A DNA stretch of 64,000 nt from Proteles cristata cristata (lineage: Eukaryota; Chordata; Mammalia; Carnivora; Hyaenidae), in NCBI GenBank assembly GCA_017311185.1, contig JAESUZ010002871.1:1426001-1490000 (forward strand). The letters run 5' to 3'. Below the pieces are notes generated by a model that was not told the origin of the DNA, did no database searches, and saw nothing but the letters and a program-made list of their open reading frames with translations. The translations under genes were made by a program, and so were the position numbers. Shown here one piece after another: positions 22,775 to 35,689 of this stretch (positions within the stretch are counted from its first letter, which is position 1; each line of letters starts with the position of its first letter).

Positions 22775-24565
22775 TACCCCTTCTCCCAGTGCACACACTC
22801 ACCAGATTAGACAATAGGAACCATGTCATGTCTAGACACAATGGCTGAGCAGTACACCTTATGGATAATTTTTTCAGCGTTTTATGTTTTTCTACATGTC
22901 TTATGCTTCCTTAATCCTTAAATGAGGAATCTAAGTGCAGCTTCCCTTGGACATCCTGTAAGATGAGTGGAAATCCAAGTCTCTTGAAGTTCTTGTTTCC
23001 CCAGGTTGGACACATCCTTCAGTTCCCCCAAAGTGGCCATTGAGATGCTCCAACCACCAATAATGGTACTCTTTCCTTGCCCAATGGGGGGCATCCTTTG
23101 GTATCTGCTGACTCTGTTTTCCTTTTCTGGAATTGAGGGGAAAAGCTTCATTTCACACCAATATTTGTGGCTCCTTATTAGGCTCTAGGACAGGAACATG
23201 CCCTGCTGGGTTTTTAGTCTCCTATCTTAAGAAATTTTGGTCCAAGATTCCTGGGGTCTATTGGAAGGTATTTGAACCTAGTTTTACACAAAACATTACT
23301 TTTCCCTCTGACCCTGTGCTAGACTATAGTGTTTTGGTTCTCAGCTGGGTATCTGCATATTCAAGGCACTCATCCCAGAGGCAGGTGAAAGGAAGCAGAT
23401 TTGTCACCCCAAAATATGTTATTTTGGCATGAGGGCTATTTTGAGGTGAAAGCAATGAAAACCTAGCAGATTCAGGAAAAAATTCTTTACTTCCCACTCA
23501 ACTCCTAAACTTATAGTGGGAAAGGGTCCTGTACCAGGAAGAGAGTGATTGCCAGAGATGATCTTGCAAAACAGGGCAACCTGTGTTTTCCAAATATCTC
23601 CTCTCAAAAGGCCTTCCTCTCTCTTGTATTCCCAGACCCCTGCCACGGTCACATCTTTATGGGGCTCCTAGATGATGAAATTTGTTTTCCTCCTGATAAT
23701 CTGTCTTATATCAACTTAATTATTAGACCAACGAAAGAATCTAGAAGGAAAGAAGGGCAAATTTTTTCCATGCTTACACAGGCATTAATTTTGGTTTCCC
23801 TATATTGTTTAAGAGTCTTAATCCAGGTGCCAAAGGACCTGACTATATACCAATCAATCTATCATACAAATAATCTTTTTTTTTACCTTCTCTTTCTCAA
23901 CATAGAAAAAATATTCCTTCACATCCTAATGTTACCATGGTAGGAATTTAGATTAGCAGCAGGCAGGTGTTTGTAGATGTGTCATCCTTCTGGGTCCAAG
24001 GCAGCTTGAGAAGAAAGCTGAATCCACAGAATTCCCTCTGTCTGTGACATTCTTTATTCCAACAAACTGAATAGAAACTCCTAATATCCACTGCAACTTT
24101 TCAGAGTGAAAAAAACCTTTTTTACACGTTCTCTATTTTTATACTGGAATGCCTTAGAATATTTAAAATGGCACAAAGGAGAAGGGGAAGGAAAATAATA
24201 ATGGATTTATTTACTTAGGACACATGCGAATAGATGCTCACAACACACTGGTAACTCAACTGCCATTAATCTGATTATCCAATACATGTTAAATCTACAA
24301 TCAATGCCAGCAAGTTGGAAATGCTCTAAATAGGAGAGAGGGGTGAGTTGGTTTTTCCTCTGTGGTAAATTGTGGCAAAGCCCATGGGGAATGAGGCGTT
24401 TCCCAAACCTCATCCCAATGCAAAGGGGCATCTTTTAAACTTTTCAGAATTCTAATACAAAATCTTAGAGGAATTCTTACAATCATTAGGAGGTGTTGAG
24501 AATGAGTAAGGTCAAAACCAAATGTGGGTCTTTTATCAATGGACAACTCATAAGCATCTGCTCTG
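22775..24565. other. Gene-free stretch, no recognised element
   Basis: No repeat recognised over about 1.8 kb. Several 77-132-codon frames (longest 23545-23943 +) lack domains. Being repeat-poor, it is a candidate for old unique sequence. Confidence 0.45.
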
Positions 24566-24569
24566 TCTC

Positions 24570-25310
24570 TGGTATATTACTAAAGCCTAAAAGGTTACAG
24601 GATATAAACAAAACTTGACACTCAAGCAGTCTCATGGGAGACATATATTCACATTATTGTCAAGAGAAATGGTTTCATGGAGTCGCTCACACACAGAGAG
24701 CCCCTAACAAACACTGGCTGGGTTATTAGCTCTGCACTGTACTAGAGTCATGTGAGGTTTTAAAGATGAGGCACCCTGAGAGCGTCCATCAGTAGGGAGC
24801 ATGTAAGGTCGTCCAGAGGAGGTGCTTGGAGCCAGGCATTGCAGGATCACTATGGAGTTTTCAGGGGAAAAGGAAAGAGCATTCAAGGCAGAAGGAACAG
24901 CACAGAGGAAAGCAAAGGCTTGAATTCACATATTCATCTTACTGCAGGAACTCCAAGCATGGCCAGTGTCAACAGAACATAGGCCCAAAATTACATGATG
25001 GGAGAAGGTGCAGAGGTACAGGTAAATTGGGACCAGATTAGGAAGGACTTAAGGCTCAGGGCTTATTCCGTAGACAAAGCGGGGCAGGATTGGGGGGTAA
25101 CATCTTAGGGGGAAAGTGATGTGACCAAAGGTGTAATTTAGAAAGATCACTGTGGGGTAAAAAAAATAATAAAAGGATATGATTGGTGAGGGGCAGGGAT
25201 GCAGTTAGGAGTCTCCTGTAGTGGGGTGGGGGAGGTGTGTGCAGGAAGGTCCTAAAACAGGCAGTGAGGGGCCAAGAAGGGGAGAGATTGAGAAGCATAT
25301 AAAATACAGG
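24570..25310 (-). repeat. L2 fragment, antisense, long
   Basis: AAAGAGCATTCAAGGCAGAA with GGAACAGCACAGAGGAAAGC, TTGGGACCAGATTAGGAAGG, GGGAAAGTGATGTGACCAAAG, AATTTAGAAAGATCACTGTG and GCAGTTAGGAGTCTCCTGTAG reproduce the antisense order of a common L2 3' portion as I remember it. Confidence 0.6.
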
Positions 25311-25314
25311 CTTT

Positions 25315-26085
25315 TTCATTGTGAATTCCTATGCTATTATTCTTTCCAAGCTACTGAATGTAGTTTTTAATGAGGTTCATTTCTACAAACTGCAAGTTCT
25401 TTGGAAAATGTTTAAAGATTGGATTTTGCCCTTTCTTCCTACTACTGTGTTATGGGTACCTGGGGAGCCCCACCCTGTTAGATGCAGCAGGCTCCACCTG
25501 CTGGCCACTCCCTAAATTGCAGGCACAGGACCCAAAGTATTCTAAACAGCTCTGACCAAGGCTTTCTGCCTACCTATCTTGAGATCATGACAAATGCCAC
25601 ATTGAGAATCCACTGCACTTTTTTGGAGCGAATGGAAAGTGTTCTTTCTTGGGTTATAGGAATGGATATTTAAAAAGTGGCTCACCTCAGCTAACAAAAT
25701 GAAATGCTGCATTCCAGATAAAAGAGTAGAAAGAGAATGGAGATGGAGAAGGCCACGAAATAAAGGCCACTAAGGGTAAGACCTCTGGTGTTATATCTTA
25801 CAGATTATCCAAAACTGACAAACGGACTGCTGTCAATGATAAAATAATGAAGGAAGTCCCCACGCTGTGCTCCTGTTATCTGAAATCAGAGGTCCTCACC
25901 TGTACCAGCAGCATAAACAACTGTTGCTGGGTGCTCGGCTTGGTGTTAAGGGTACAAGAGTTGAAGACAGACGACTGGTTTGGCCTTGATTTAAACTGCA
26001 TCCTCAGAAGAGAAAGAAAAATGAAACCCTGCATTTAGGCAAACTGTCTCTTATACACCCTTCATATTGTCAATCCATCGTAAAT
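25315..26085. other. Gene-free stretch, no recognised element
   Basis: Short overlapping frames only (60-64 codons); no repeat recognised. Confidence 0.45.
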
Positions 26086-26089
26086 CCCA

Positions 26090-26668
26090 GAAATGCCATC
26101 TTTAAAATCTTTCAAATACTTCCTAACTTGACCGCTGTGTGCCATATCTGGCAACCAGACCCTCTGTCCTGGCCAGTGTCTCTGCTCCCCTGGTTTCTCA
26201 TCACACTGAGAAGAAACTCTCATTCCTTACCAGGCCCTGCCAGACCCTCCTGGTCCCTCTCCTGCCGCTTTTCCTACCCATCTTCCACACTTCCTTCCAC
26301 AACCCTGCTTCAATCCCTCTGGCCCAATTCCTAACACAACAGGCACTCTCCTGCACTAGGGTCTCTGCGTTTGCTGAACCCTCTTTCTAGAATGTTCCTC
26401 CCTCCATGGCATGTACCTGAAACAGCACCCTCCCTCCTCTCTCTAACCCTTTAGCATGCTTTATTTTTTTTTTCATGAGATTTTTTCCCCTGATGTTTTG
26501 TTATGCATTTGCTTATTTGTTTATCTCCTTCCCTGGAATGTAAATTCCATGAGATCAAGGATTTAATCTGTTGTATTTATTGATGTGTTTCCTGTAACCA
26601 GAATAATGTAAGGCACATGGTAGTTTCTCAAATATTAAATGTATGAAAGACTGGCTGACTGAATGAAT
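26090..26668 (+). repeat. L2 fragment, sense orientation
   Basis: GGGTCTCTGCGTTTGCTGAA with CCCTCTTTCTAGAATGTTCC, GGAATGTAAATTCCATGAGA, TCAAGGATTTAATCTG, and AAGGCACATGGTAGTTTCTC before GACTGAATGAATGA: the standard sense L2 3' end. Confidence 0.75.
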
Positions 26669-27650
26669 GATCCACTATCCTCCCTTCCTAGCCCAGACTC
26701 ATCTAACCCCTGCAGCAGTGCTGAAATAACATTTACCTTTACTCTCACATGTATGAAAATCCCTGTAGGCCAACCTGGACTAAGTGATTTCCCACAAAGT
26801 GAGGGGACAGAGCAGGCTTTGGATCTGGTGAATGGTTAGTACATTTTCATGACACCAGATTATGTTCTTCAGACCACTTCAGCTACTGTCAAGAACTCAA
26901 CAGCTGTGTCAACTCTGCCTACGGAGGGGAATTTAGAGTGTGCATCATTTTAGCAATAAAGTTCAGAAGACTAAGTGAAGGTATGTCATAACTCTGAATG
27001 ACCTAGATATGTTCTATGGGTGCAATATACAAACAAAATATCAGTTCAGATAACTAATACATGAGTTCAGTCTTTTGATCAAGAAAGTCAAAACCGGTAC
27101 CTCCTTGAGGGAAGATAAAAATAAAAGCAAGCTTAGGTCTAAAGAAATCAATGGATCTCAAAAGGGAACTTTAGTCAAAGGCCAGAGTGCCCTCTACTGG
27201 CAATTGGCAGTTAACAAAACCAAGGTGTGTGGGGGCGGAATATTACAAAGAGGTAGCAGCTTTGAATTTAAATTTATAAATGGGATTATTAAAAAATGTT
27301 TCAGTCCTTGAAAGAAAATGGGTTGTGGCTATAATAGAGAGTATGTCTTATTAAATCCTTGTGTTCAGGGGCTTGAAGAATACTATGAGGAACTGAAATT
27401 TGGGATTACAACAGGATAGGGGATATGATATAACCTAGAATACAACATGTGCATATAGTTCATCATGCAGTAGTGTGGGGGTGATGCCTGAGCCAAGGTT
27501 TGTAAAGGGAAAGAGTCAGCCAGATGAAGGGTATATTGTGTACATGTAGAATTATATTCTAAATGATGGGTCCATAGGTGCAAAAGCATAAAGTGAGAGA
27601 GAAGACATTTAAGGACTCCAGGAGTTGAAAGCAGTGACAATTACTATTGG
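26669..27650. other. Gene-free stretch, no recognised element
   Basis: Includes a 78-codon Lys-rich frame (27075-27311) without recognisable homology. Confidence 0.45.
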
Positions 27651-27654
27651 TTGT

Positions 27655-28095
27655 CTATTCACCAGCCAGCCTCATCTGTTTTCCTTTGCTGGTTTGTATT
27701 CATGTGGTGGCAGAAAGTACCAGATACAGACATTTCTAACTTGTCTAATGGCTAGACATGGCCATGTGACCCAATCCTAGCTAATGGGATGAAAGGGATC
27801 ATGTGACTAGAGACATCATTTCTTTCATGATAAAAGAGGAGATGCCCAGGAAGAGGGCACAGTGATCTCAATCTGCTTGTTGAAACTATCTTGTAGAGGT
27901 GTGACCTTTGGAACTATAGCAACACTCTGGTGGCTACGAATGGCAATATCACCAGCACAGTGAGGATGACATTACAGAGCTGCCGAGCCACCTTGGGACC
28001 ACACATTTCGGGACTTCTTATTATGAGAGGAAAAATAACCTTTATGACTTAAGCCATTTTTGGTTACATACTCTGTTATTTATAGCCAAAGCATG
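27655..28095 (+). repeat. Possible old LTR-like dispersed repeat
   Basis: GGCCATGTGACCCAATCCTA, GCTAATGGGATGAAAG, CCACCTTGGGACCACAC and GGACTTCTTATTATGAGAGG resemble a common mammalian repeat (compare 7490-7905). The class is not certain. Confidence 0.4.
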
Positions 28096-28165
28096 CTCAT
28101 TGATATAATCCATATTCTGTGACTTGAGGGATAATGAAAGGTGTTTCAAAGGCTGTAACACAATG

Positions 28166-28350
28166 GGGTACCTGGGTGGCTCAGTCAGTTGAGCGTCTGA
28201 CTTCAGCTCAGGTCATGATCTCACATCGGGCTCTGTGCAGACAGCTCAGAGCCTAGAGCCTGCTTCAGATTCTGTGTCTCCCTCGCTCTCTGCCCTTCCC
28301 CTGCTCACACTCTGTGTCTTTCTCTCTCAAAAATAAACAATAAAAAAATG
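28166..28350 (+). mobile_element. Felid SINE with internal box-B deletion
   Basis: GGGGTACCTGGGTGGCTCAG head. The usual stretch between CATGATCTCA and CATCGGGCTC is missing, so box B is deleted. Flanked by AAAGGCTGTAACACAATG (28148-28165) and AAAGGCTATAACACAATG (28351-28368), one mismatch. Confidence 0.94.
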
Positions 28351-28379
28351 AAAGGCTATAACACAATGAAATTTGTGTT

Positions 28380-29300
28380 TCAGAAAGATCAGGCTGATAA
28401 CAAGCGAATAATTTATAGAAGAGAGCAAGATGAAGGGCCAGAAGGCCAACTGGGATACTTGCAAAAATTCAAGCATGAATGGGAGAGGAAGGTGAAGATG
28501 AGGGCCTATCTCTGAACTGCTAAGAATGGAATATAAGGGAGGTTTAAAAAAAAACATTTAGAAAGTAAAATGGACAGGATATGGGCATTCATGGGGAGAG
28601 ACAGAAGATGAGATGAAGGGGGCAGTCAAGAACAAATCCCAAATTTGGGGCCTGGATAAGAAAGTGGGTGCACAGGTCACTCTTTGATATGTAGAATTTG
28701 GGAGAAGGAGCACAATCAAAGATGGGATGGAAGGGATGAACTCTCCGGGTTTGAGGAACCAAATAGAGCCCAGGAAGCCACTGAATTTTATATCTGGACC
28801 TCAGAAAATCTGGATTTAAGATAAAGATTTACAACATATTTACATGGATATGGTAACTGAAGCCATGGAAATAGAGCTGGTCACTCTTTTTGGAGCATAT
28901 ATAGAGCAAGGAGACAAGGGAAGGGGGCCGGGGTAGAACTTTGTGATGACCAACATTCCAGGACAGATAGGAAGAAAAACTACATTGATTCTAAGAAGCA
29001 GCAAAGGGAGAAAGCAAAGAGAATGAATGTCACCAATTGGCAAAGAAATTGAAAGATTCTAGAAGGCAACTTCCTACTGCAGAGGACATAAGTAGAATAG
29101 GTGAGAAAATGACACCCTTGGTAACCTTAACCAGAGTGGTTTCATGGAGTGCTGAGTGAGGAAGCCAGAGTCAGCAGAGTGAAAGGGATAAGATGGATGT
29201 GATCCAAGGAGACTTTTATTTCAAGAAGATGCCCATGAAAAGAAGGAGGCAGAGAGAGAAGGACAGTTATGGAAGGCGTGGGCCAAAGGAAGGGAACCTT
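28380..29300 (-). repeat. Probable L2-derived stretch, antisense
   Basis: GAAAGATCAGGCTGATAAC, TGGTAACTGAAGCCATGGAA and AGAGCAAGGAGACAAGGGAA resemble segments that follow the 24570-25310 type of antisense L2 in longer copies. Decayed, so moderate to low confidence. Confidence 0.4.
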
Positions 29301-29304
29301 TTCA

Positions 29305-31060
29305 CTATGAGGGAGGTTTGAATGTCCTTACATATTGAAGGGAGGAGCCAGCAGAAGAGATGCAGCAGAGGTATGGGAGAGGGGAATGTGGAGATAACTG
29401 AAGGGGTGAGGTCCTTGAGGTTTGGGAGGGGAAGGGAAGGGGGGGTTGAGGGGCATACATTTTGCAAACCAATTCAGATCATAGCTCCTTCTAAAGCAAA
29501 TTAACTCTTCAGTGAAAAATTTAGTCCCAATCAATACTGGTGTTCTCCCACCTCCCTAAAATCATGCAAGGATCTTAGCACAGCATCAAAATATCTGGAT
29601 GGTCTCTCTGGTTAATGATAGCAGTTAGCAGAGAGCACAGAGATGCTCAGTCTGCAGGCCTACAGGGCCCAATCTGCTTTGAAGACGACTGAGCCCATAG
29701 GCTGGGGCTCAACATCCTTAGATTTATGACATAGATATCCCAGCATTCCCCATATACTGCCACTGAGTCCCCCATTACTGGTGGGGACTTCTCTCTCCTC
29801 TCCACCTCCAGGCTTTTTAGAAATGATTCTCTTCTTTTCCCCCATTTATAGGCTATTCCTTCTCTACCTTCTCTGGGTATCTGCAGAGAACAGGACTTCC
29901 TGCAACCTCTGTTTTTCACCTTGCTGCAAACCACCTGTGAGGTAAAGGGTGGTGGGGGTGGAGGCAGGTGAGGAGCATAGAACAAGCATAGATTAATATC
30001 ATAGTAAATTATTCTGTCACAGGGGGTAGAATCCAAAATTCAAGTGCAGAAATGAATCCTTTACAAGAGGAGAAAATCTCTTCTACAGGATATTGCTAAG
30101 TTGGCAGTTGGCCACAGGGGAAGGGCAGGAATTTAAGAATTTTCCAAGCTTACAGGATAGACTGTCTATTGAGAGTGATAGGGATGGCATAGTGGAAGAA
30201 CAGGTGTACTGAGGATTATGAAACAAGCCCAAAACAGCTCATGTATGGAAGGGGAGAAGGAATACAGAAGTATTGCTGGGCAATGTTAAGTCCTTGGCTG
30301 GAGTTAGGAAACACACATTATTATGGCACATATCTGCATTACTGTGTGATTTTCTCCAGCATGGTTGGCAACCTTAGGGGCAGGAAAGAAGAAAACATAC
30401 AGTTGGATGCATCATGGGACAGGACAGGATGGTAAACTTCCAGAGACATGGCAGAAAGACCAGGGTACTGGCTAGAGGCAGTCTACTGCAGTTTAAGATC
30501 TCTGAGACAACACAGTTCTGGGTGGTGGTCATGGAGTAGAAGATCATCGGAGGCGAAAATACCAGGGAACCAGGAGTCAAGGAAATTGAACTGGCTATTC
30601 ATGCAGACAGTGGCAAGGATGTCTCTGAGTCACCTCTCAAAGTTACCAGTGAATGGGGTGGGTGGTGAGTGGCAGAAAGGAACAATAAAGATGGGTACAT
30701 CCAGACAGCGAGAGCCTCTCAGTGAAAGAGTTGGTTGTCAAAGGATAGAAGTTGTGGTTTGGCAACACCAAAGGAAAACTTGAAGGGTACTGACCTTATT
30801 CCTCTCAGTAAGCCATTCTCAGGGTTGCCTCTTACCTGTGAAGTGTCTACAGATGATTTCAGGATGGCACCTCAGAGATTTTGATTGGGACTCTGGTCTA
30901 GACTAACACATCATTTTAGATGAAAAAATGAAGATCCAAGAAAAAAGAAATGATATGCAGGGTGCAGGCAATCAGACCCCCATCCAGGGGCCTTTCCCTT
31001 ATGCCTCCCTGCTGCTCAGTTTTGGCTGCCCTGGTTTGTAGTTGCCTTAACACTAAGCAC
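29305..31060. other. Gene-free stretch, no recognised element
   Basis: Purine-skewed, G-rich in places (GGGGAAGGGAAGGGGGGG near 29430). Frames up to 129 codons (29647-30036 minus) without domains. Confidence 0.45.
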
Positions 31061-31061
31061 A

Positions 31062-31143
31062 AAAAGAATAAAAAGAAGGAGGAGGAAGAGGAAGAGAAGG
31101 AAGAAGAAGAAAAAGGAGAAAGAGGAAGAGGAGGAAAAGAAGA
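31062..31143 (+). repeat. Polypurine (GGA/GAA) tract of about 80 bp
   Basis: Almost uninterrupted A/G run; the apparent peptide through it is only Lys/Glu/Arg/Gly. Confidence 0.92.
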
Positions 31144-31549
31144 CTTCTTTTAAAAACCTACTCAGCTACAAATTGTTATTACCAGTAATAGTAGCCTGTC
31201 TGTCAGCAGCAAGCAGGAGTGCAGGCTTTCTGAGTTATGAGTTTTGAAAGGGTTTGTTGCATGGAAATCCTCAGTGAGGCCTGAATCTAGAACTGGGGTC
31301 CTCTTCACATGGCTCTCTCGGCATCCCTACATAGAGTTCCCAGCCACCGAGGATGCTGAGGACTTGGCCTGGACTAAAGGCAAAGGCAAGATAGGTGCCA
31401 TTTCGGCTTTTTTCCTGAAGCCCACCCTTGTTTTATATGGCTTCTTAAAGGTGAGGTCTTCTCCTCCCAAACACAGCTTACGTACTGTTACATGGGAGAT
31501 AAATTCCAACAGGCTAAACAGTCACAAGAACAAACAAAAGGCTCTTTAA

Positions 31550-31770
31550 AAGAGCTGAACTTTGGGGTTCAAAGTCTAACTCTGCTATTCACTGCTGTTG
31601 TGATCTTAGAGAAATTATTAAATCTCTGAGCCTCAGTTTCCTCATGCATAAAATGAGGGTTACCAATAGGTCTTACCTCATCAGGTCATTGTAAGAGAGT
31701 ATGTGAAATTATCCAGGTAAAATGCTTAGCACAGTTTCTGGTATATAACATGCACTCAATTAGCTTGTTC
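31550..31770 (+). repeat. MIR element, sense
   Basis: TCTAACTCTGCTATTCACTG, AATCTCTGAGCCTCAGTTTC, CTCATGCATAAAATGAGGG, and TGCTTAGCACAGTTTCTGG follow the full MIR order. Confidence 0.85.
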
Positions 31771-31784
31771 TCCTTGGTCCTCAG

Positions 31785-32130
31785 TTTCCTCAGCTATAAA
31801 ATGGACATTATTGTGTCCCCGCCAAATTCCTATGTTGAAATCCTAACTTTCAAAGTGATGCTATTAGGAGGTGGAGGCCTTGGGAGGTAACAGATCATGA
31901 GAGGAGAGCCCTCATGTATGGGATTCGTGCCCTCATATAAGAGATCCCACAGAGATCTCTTGCCTCTTCTGCCAAATGATGACACAGTGACGAGTTGGCT
32001 GTCTCTGTCTATGAACCAGGAAGCAGGCTCCCACCAGATGTCAAATCTGCTGGTGCCTTGATCTTAGACTTCTCAGCCTCTAGAATTGTGAGGAATAAAT
32101 GTGGTATTTTTAGTATAGCAACTTGAACTA
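31785..32130 (+). mobile_element. ERVL-MaLR-type solo LTR remnant
   Basis: ATTGTGTCCCCGCCAAATTC, TATGTTGAAATCCTAAC, TAGGAGGTGGAGGCCTTGGG, ATCATGAGAGGAGAGCCCTC, CTATGAACCAGGAAGCAGGC, TTGATCTTAGACTTCTCAGC and GTGAGGAATAAATGTGG match a common MaLR LTR (MLT1/MST-like). No internal retroviral genes remain. Confidence 0.75.
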
Positions 32131-32151
32131 AGACAGTGATCGGTAACAGTT

Positions 32152-32250
32152 CTTGAGAGGCATGTGGCTGGCTCAGTCAGTAGATCATACGACTCTTAAT
32201 TTCTGACTCATGAGTTGGAATCCCGTATTGGACCTGGAGCCTCCTTAAAA
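32152..32250 (+). mobile_element. Short, older carnivore SINE
   Basis: GCATGTGGCTGGCTCAGTCA, ATCATACGACTCTTAATTTC and ATGAGTTGGAATCCCG; it ends in AAAAAGAATGAATGAATGAG, from which a TGAA/TGAG tetranucleotide run continues. Confidence 0.8.
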
Positions 32251-32305
32251 AGAATGAATGAATGAGTGAATGAGTGAGTGAGTGAATGAGTGAGTGAATG
32301 AATGA
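32251..32305 (+). repeat. (TGAA/TGAG)n microsatellite
   Basis: About 13 four-base units alternating GAAT and GAGT, arising from the A-rich end of the preceding SINE. Confidence 0.92.
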
Positions 32306-32309
32306 ACTT

Positions 32310-32418
32310 AGATACAGTGCTTACCTAACTGGGTTGTCATGAGGTCTGTGAGAAACCATCTGCATAAAATGTTTAGCACTATTTCGGGCACATAATATGC
32401 ACTTAATTAATGCTACTT
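32310..32418 (+). repeat. MIR 3' half, sense
   Basis: CTGGGTTGTCATGAGGTCTG, AAATGTTTAGCACTATTTCGG and ACATAATATGCACTTAATTA match the MIR 3' part. Confidence 0.7.
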
Positions 32419-32419
32419 A

Positions 32420-33765
32420 TAATTCATTTATCTGCCTACCAGAAATTCTATTCCTATTTATGTTTGCCTAATTGTATCCTTTTTTGACCCAAAAGGCTCC
32501 CTCTCCTCCATAATTGATGTGAGGTGAAGGTAAGTGGAAGTTCTTTGCTCCTTCAGAATTGAAAGCATTGTTGCCAATCTCCTCAGTACAAATTTCACAG
32601 GGATATGCTTTCTCATGACTGTACTAGTTAGAGAGACTTTAAAATATGACATAAACCCCACTAAAGAATTACACTGTTCTAATTTTAGTTGGGAAATATG
32701 GTATCACACTATCTCAGGATCTGACCATCAGTTGGATTTAGTCACTCTCTATCCTTACTCTGATGTGGATGATAGCCCCAAACATGCAACTGGATTTGAC
32801 ATTTTTACCCAGAAGCCAATTAGCTGTGTGAATTAGATATTCCTTCATGAGTGTCCACTGTCCCTCAGTAGGTGTGGATAATGAAGTCAATCATTTTTGG
32901 AAAGCAAAGCCAACAACTCTCTTCAGATGTGTGGACAAGAGCCACTCAAAGTCTTCATGCACTTAAATAAATGTTGAGTGCAAGGCCTAGATTCCCTTGC
33001 TAAAGATTCCAGAACCTCTAGTGGAAAGTACATAAAATGCCACATTTTTAAGAGAAAAGAGGAAGTGCTAGTATAAAGATATTTTTATTAGAGGGGAGTC
33101 TTACTCCTTATACTATTTGAATAGTCTCTAGCAGTTCCCAGGGAAGAGAGAACTTGACCAGTACAAAGGTGCATTTCAGACCTTCTGGTAGGAATGTTCC
33201 CATGGTGGAAGTGGTTGCATAAGGCCATCGGAACATGGTGAATCTGAGCTTACAATCAGCAAATAGCTTAACTCACATTAAGCACACAGATTAAAATTTA
33301 GCTTTCTGTCCAGCTCACCTACACAAAAACCATATAGATCAGATGATGACCTTTTCAGCCTATGTGACAGCTTCCCACCAGCTGGCCTCCCACACTGCTT
33401 GGGTGAATGTTTAGTCATTGTTAAATAAATAAATCCTAGCTGCCAGTCCTCCTGAGGCCTATTACATAGGGCTGCGCATGTGAGAAACAGTTTGTTCATA
33501 CCAATCAATGCCTAAAATCTGAAGCATCTGACCCAATGACTTCAATTCTAGGCTTATATTTGAGGGCACAGTTTGATTTCTCTGTTCGTTTAGCATGCCC
33601 TACCAGCTCCGCAGCCCCGCGGCCTCTCATCACACCTCAGCTTCAGCCTTCTGGGAGGATAACTGCTTGCATTTTGACAAAGTCCCTGAGGACTTTCCTG
33701 AGATAATTAGGAGACATTGCACAAAACTATGTGTACATACCCATATTGTCAAACAAACCCTCTGT
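32420..33765. other. Gene-free stretch, no recognised element
   Basis: Frames up to 100 codons (32534-32836 +) on both strands without recognisable domains. Confidence 0.45.
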
Positions 33766-34255
33766 GATGTCAATTTTATGTGTCACCTTGGCTGGGCCAC
33801 CCGGCCAGATTAAACATTATTTCTGGGTATGTCTGTGAGGGTGTTTCTGGATGAGATCGGCATTTGAATCTGTGGATTCCTGACAGTAGCTTGCCCTCCC
33901 CAGTGTGGGTGGGCATCATCCAATCCAGGGAGAGTCTGGAAGCAGAGGAAGTAGGGTTCATTTCCTCCCTGCCTATCTGCTCAAGCTGGAACTTCAGTCT
34001 TCACCTTCCCTTGGACTCAGATTTACAGCATCAGCTTTCCTGGTTCTTAGGCCTTCAGACTGGGACTGCAGTTATATCACTGCCTTTCCTAGGCCTGTTG
34101 CAGACAGCACCTTGTGGGACTTCTCAGCCTTCATAATCACATGAACTGAATCTCCTTTACATATATGTGTAGACAGAGAGATTAACAGACAAGACAGACA
34201 GACAGACAGACTATTGGGTTCTCTTTCTCTGGAGAACCCTAATATATTCTACCAA
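33766..34255 (+). repeat. Widespread mammalian repeat, family not named
   Basis: TGTCAATTTTATGTGTCACC, GGTATGTCTGTGAGGGTG, GTGGGTGGGCATCATCCAAT, GTGGGACTTCTCAGCCTTCA and TTCTCTGGAGAACCCTAATA occur in an order I know from many mammalian loci. A (GACA)n run (34186-34211) sits near the right end. Overlapping frames of 79-90 codons are incidental. Confidence 0.6.
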
Positions 34256-35685
34256 ATTTCTGTTCCCCTTTAATCTCAAAATCCCACAGCTCTCCCAGGA
34301 CCTGAGCTACAGCAGTGCTCTTACTGATCCCTCCCATTCTAGTGCTCTTGAGATCCCATACCTCATTGCCCTCGGTGCATTTTTATAAACTGAAGTCTTA
34401 CTACTATCGGCCACATGAGCCTTAAATATACCCTGATGTCACACAAGATCTCTGGTTCTGGGTCGTTCAATGGGATTGGGAAGATGAAACTGCTACTGGA
34501 AGTGGGGTTCGTAGGCTTGCCAAAGGAGGACATCTTACTTAAGGTCGGTGTCCAAAGCAGAAAGAGTAGAAGAGCACATTGCACCACAATCCTTGAGGTG
34601 CAGACAAGAATCAGGAGTCACGGGGATCTGACGCAGACATTGAATCTAAGGGCAGATGAGATTATGAAAGGTGAATAAAACCAAGTGCCAGAAACCAGAT
34701 GTTAATAAGATTGGAGGAGAAAGAGGAAGAGAACAATTGAGAGAGACTGAGATATAATCTAAGGGGCTGGGGGTGGGATATTGATGGGGTTTTGTTTGCC
34801 CAGCATTCCTTTTTCAGCTGGAGAACTGTTTATTCTCCAACACAAAGCCTTGCCTCCCCTACTGCACAAAGGAAGGCAGTGACCAAGGCTGGGACTCCCT
34901 GGGGACCCTATCACCTAACTACAGTCAGTAGACCATAGTGATTGGTCTAACAGTAGACAAGGATCCAAGCAGGGCCAGTCAGAGTTCTTCCATGAGATTT
35001 TTCTACTTAGATATGGGAGAGGAAGCGGCCCTCTTCCTGTAAGGATGACCATTTGCATCTATCAGCAATCATCTTCCCATGATGTGCAAAGAGTTGTCTG
35101 TGGCAGGATAGAATAAAGCCAACATATGAAGAAGAGTCGAAATAAGAGAGAAATAAAAGAGTGATAAGCTCCAAAGATATTGCTTGCCCCCCTAGATCTA
35201 GTCCTGCTTTAAGTAGGTCCTTAAATTTAACCAATTACATGTACCAATTCCTTTTTATTTTGTTTATTTTAGTATATTCTGTCATTTGCAATCAAGTATC
35301 TACTGTGTTGTGTAGAACAAGCATTAGCTAGAACCATTCCAAAGCCTCACAGGCCACGTCTTATCCTGCCTGCTCAGCCTCCACCTACCTGGTTTCCCCA
35401 CCTCGCCACCTCTATTCTTTCAAGCCCCATTGCTCCAACCTTCTGAGCTCCTGCTTGCTCCCTGGAATGAACAATAAATGATCTCTCAGTGAATACATCT
35501 GAACTATTCTAAACTGGATGAAGTCTTCAAATCACCAAATGTCACTGTTTAATGTTATAAAAGTGTGCTGAAAAGAGATGCATAGAACATTTGGAAAACA
35601 GAATCCATTTTCCCATTGACTTCATTGCAGAAATGTTTCATAGGGGGATGTTGGAGCAAAAGTCAGAAGAATTGATTCTGGACCT
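34256..35685. other. Gene-free stretch, little recognised
   Basis: A weak L2-like sense stretch lies at about 35330-35490 (GTCTTATCCTGCCTGCTCAG, TGCTTGCTCCCTGGAATG). The remainder is not recognised. Confidence 0.4.
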
Positions 35686-35689
35686 AGAA

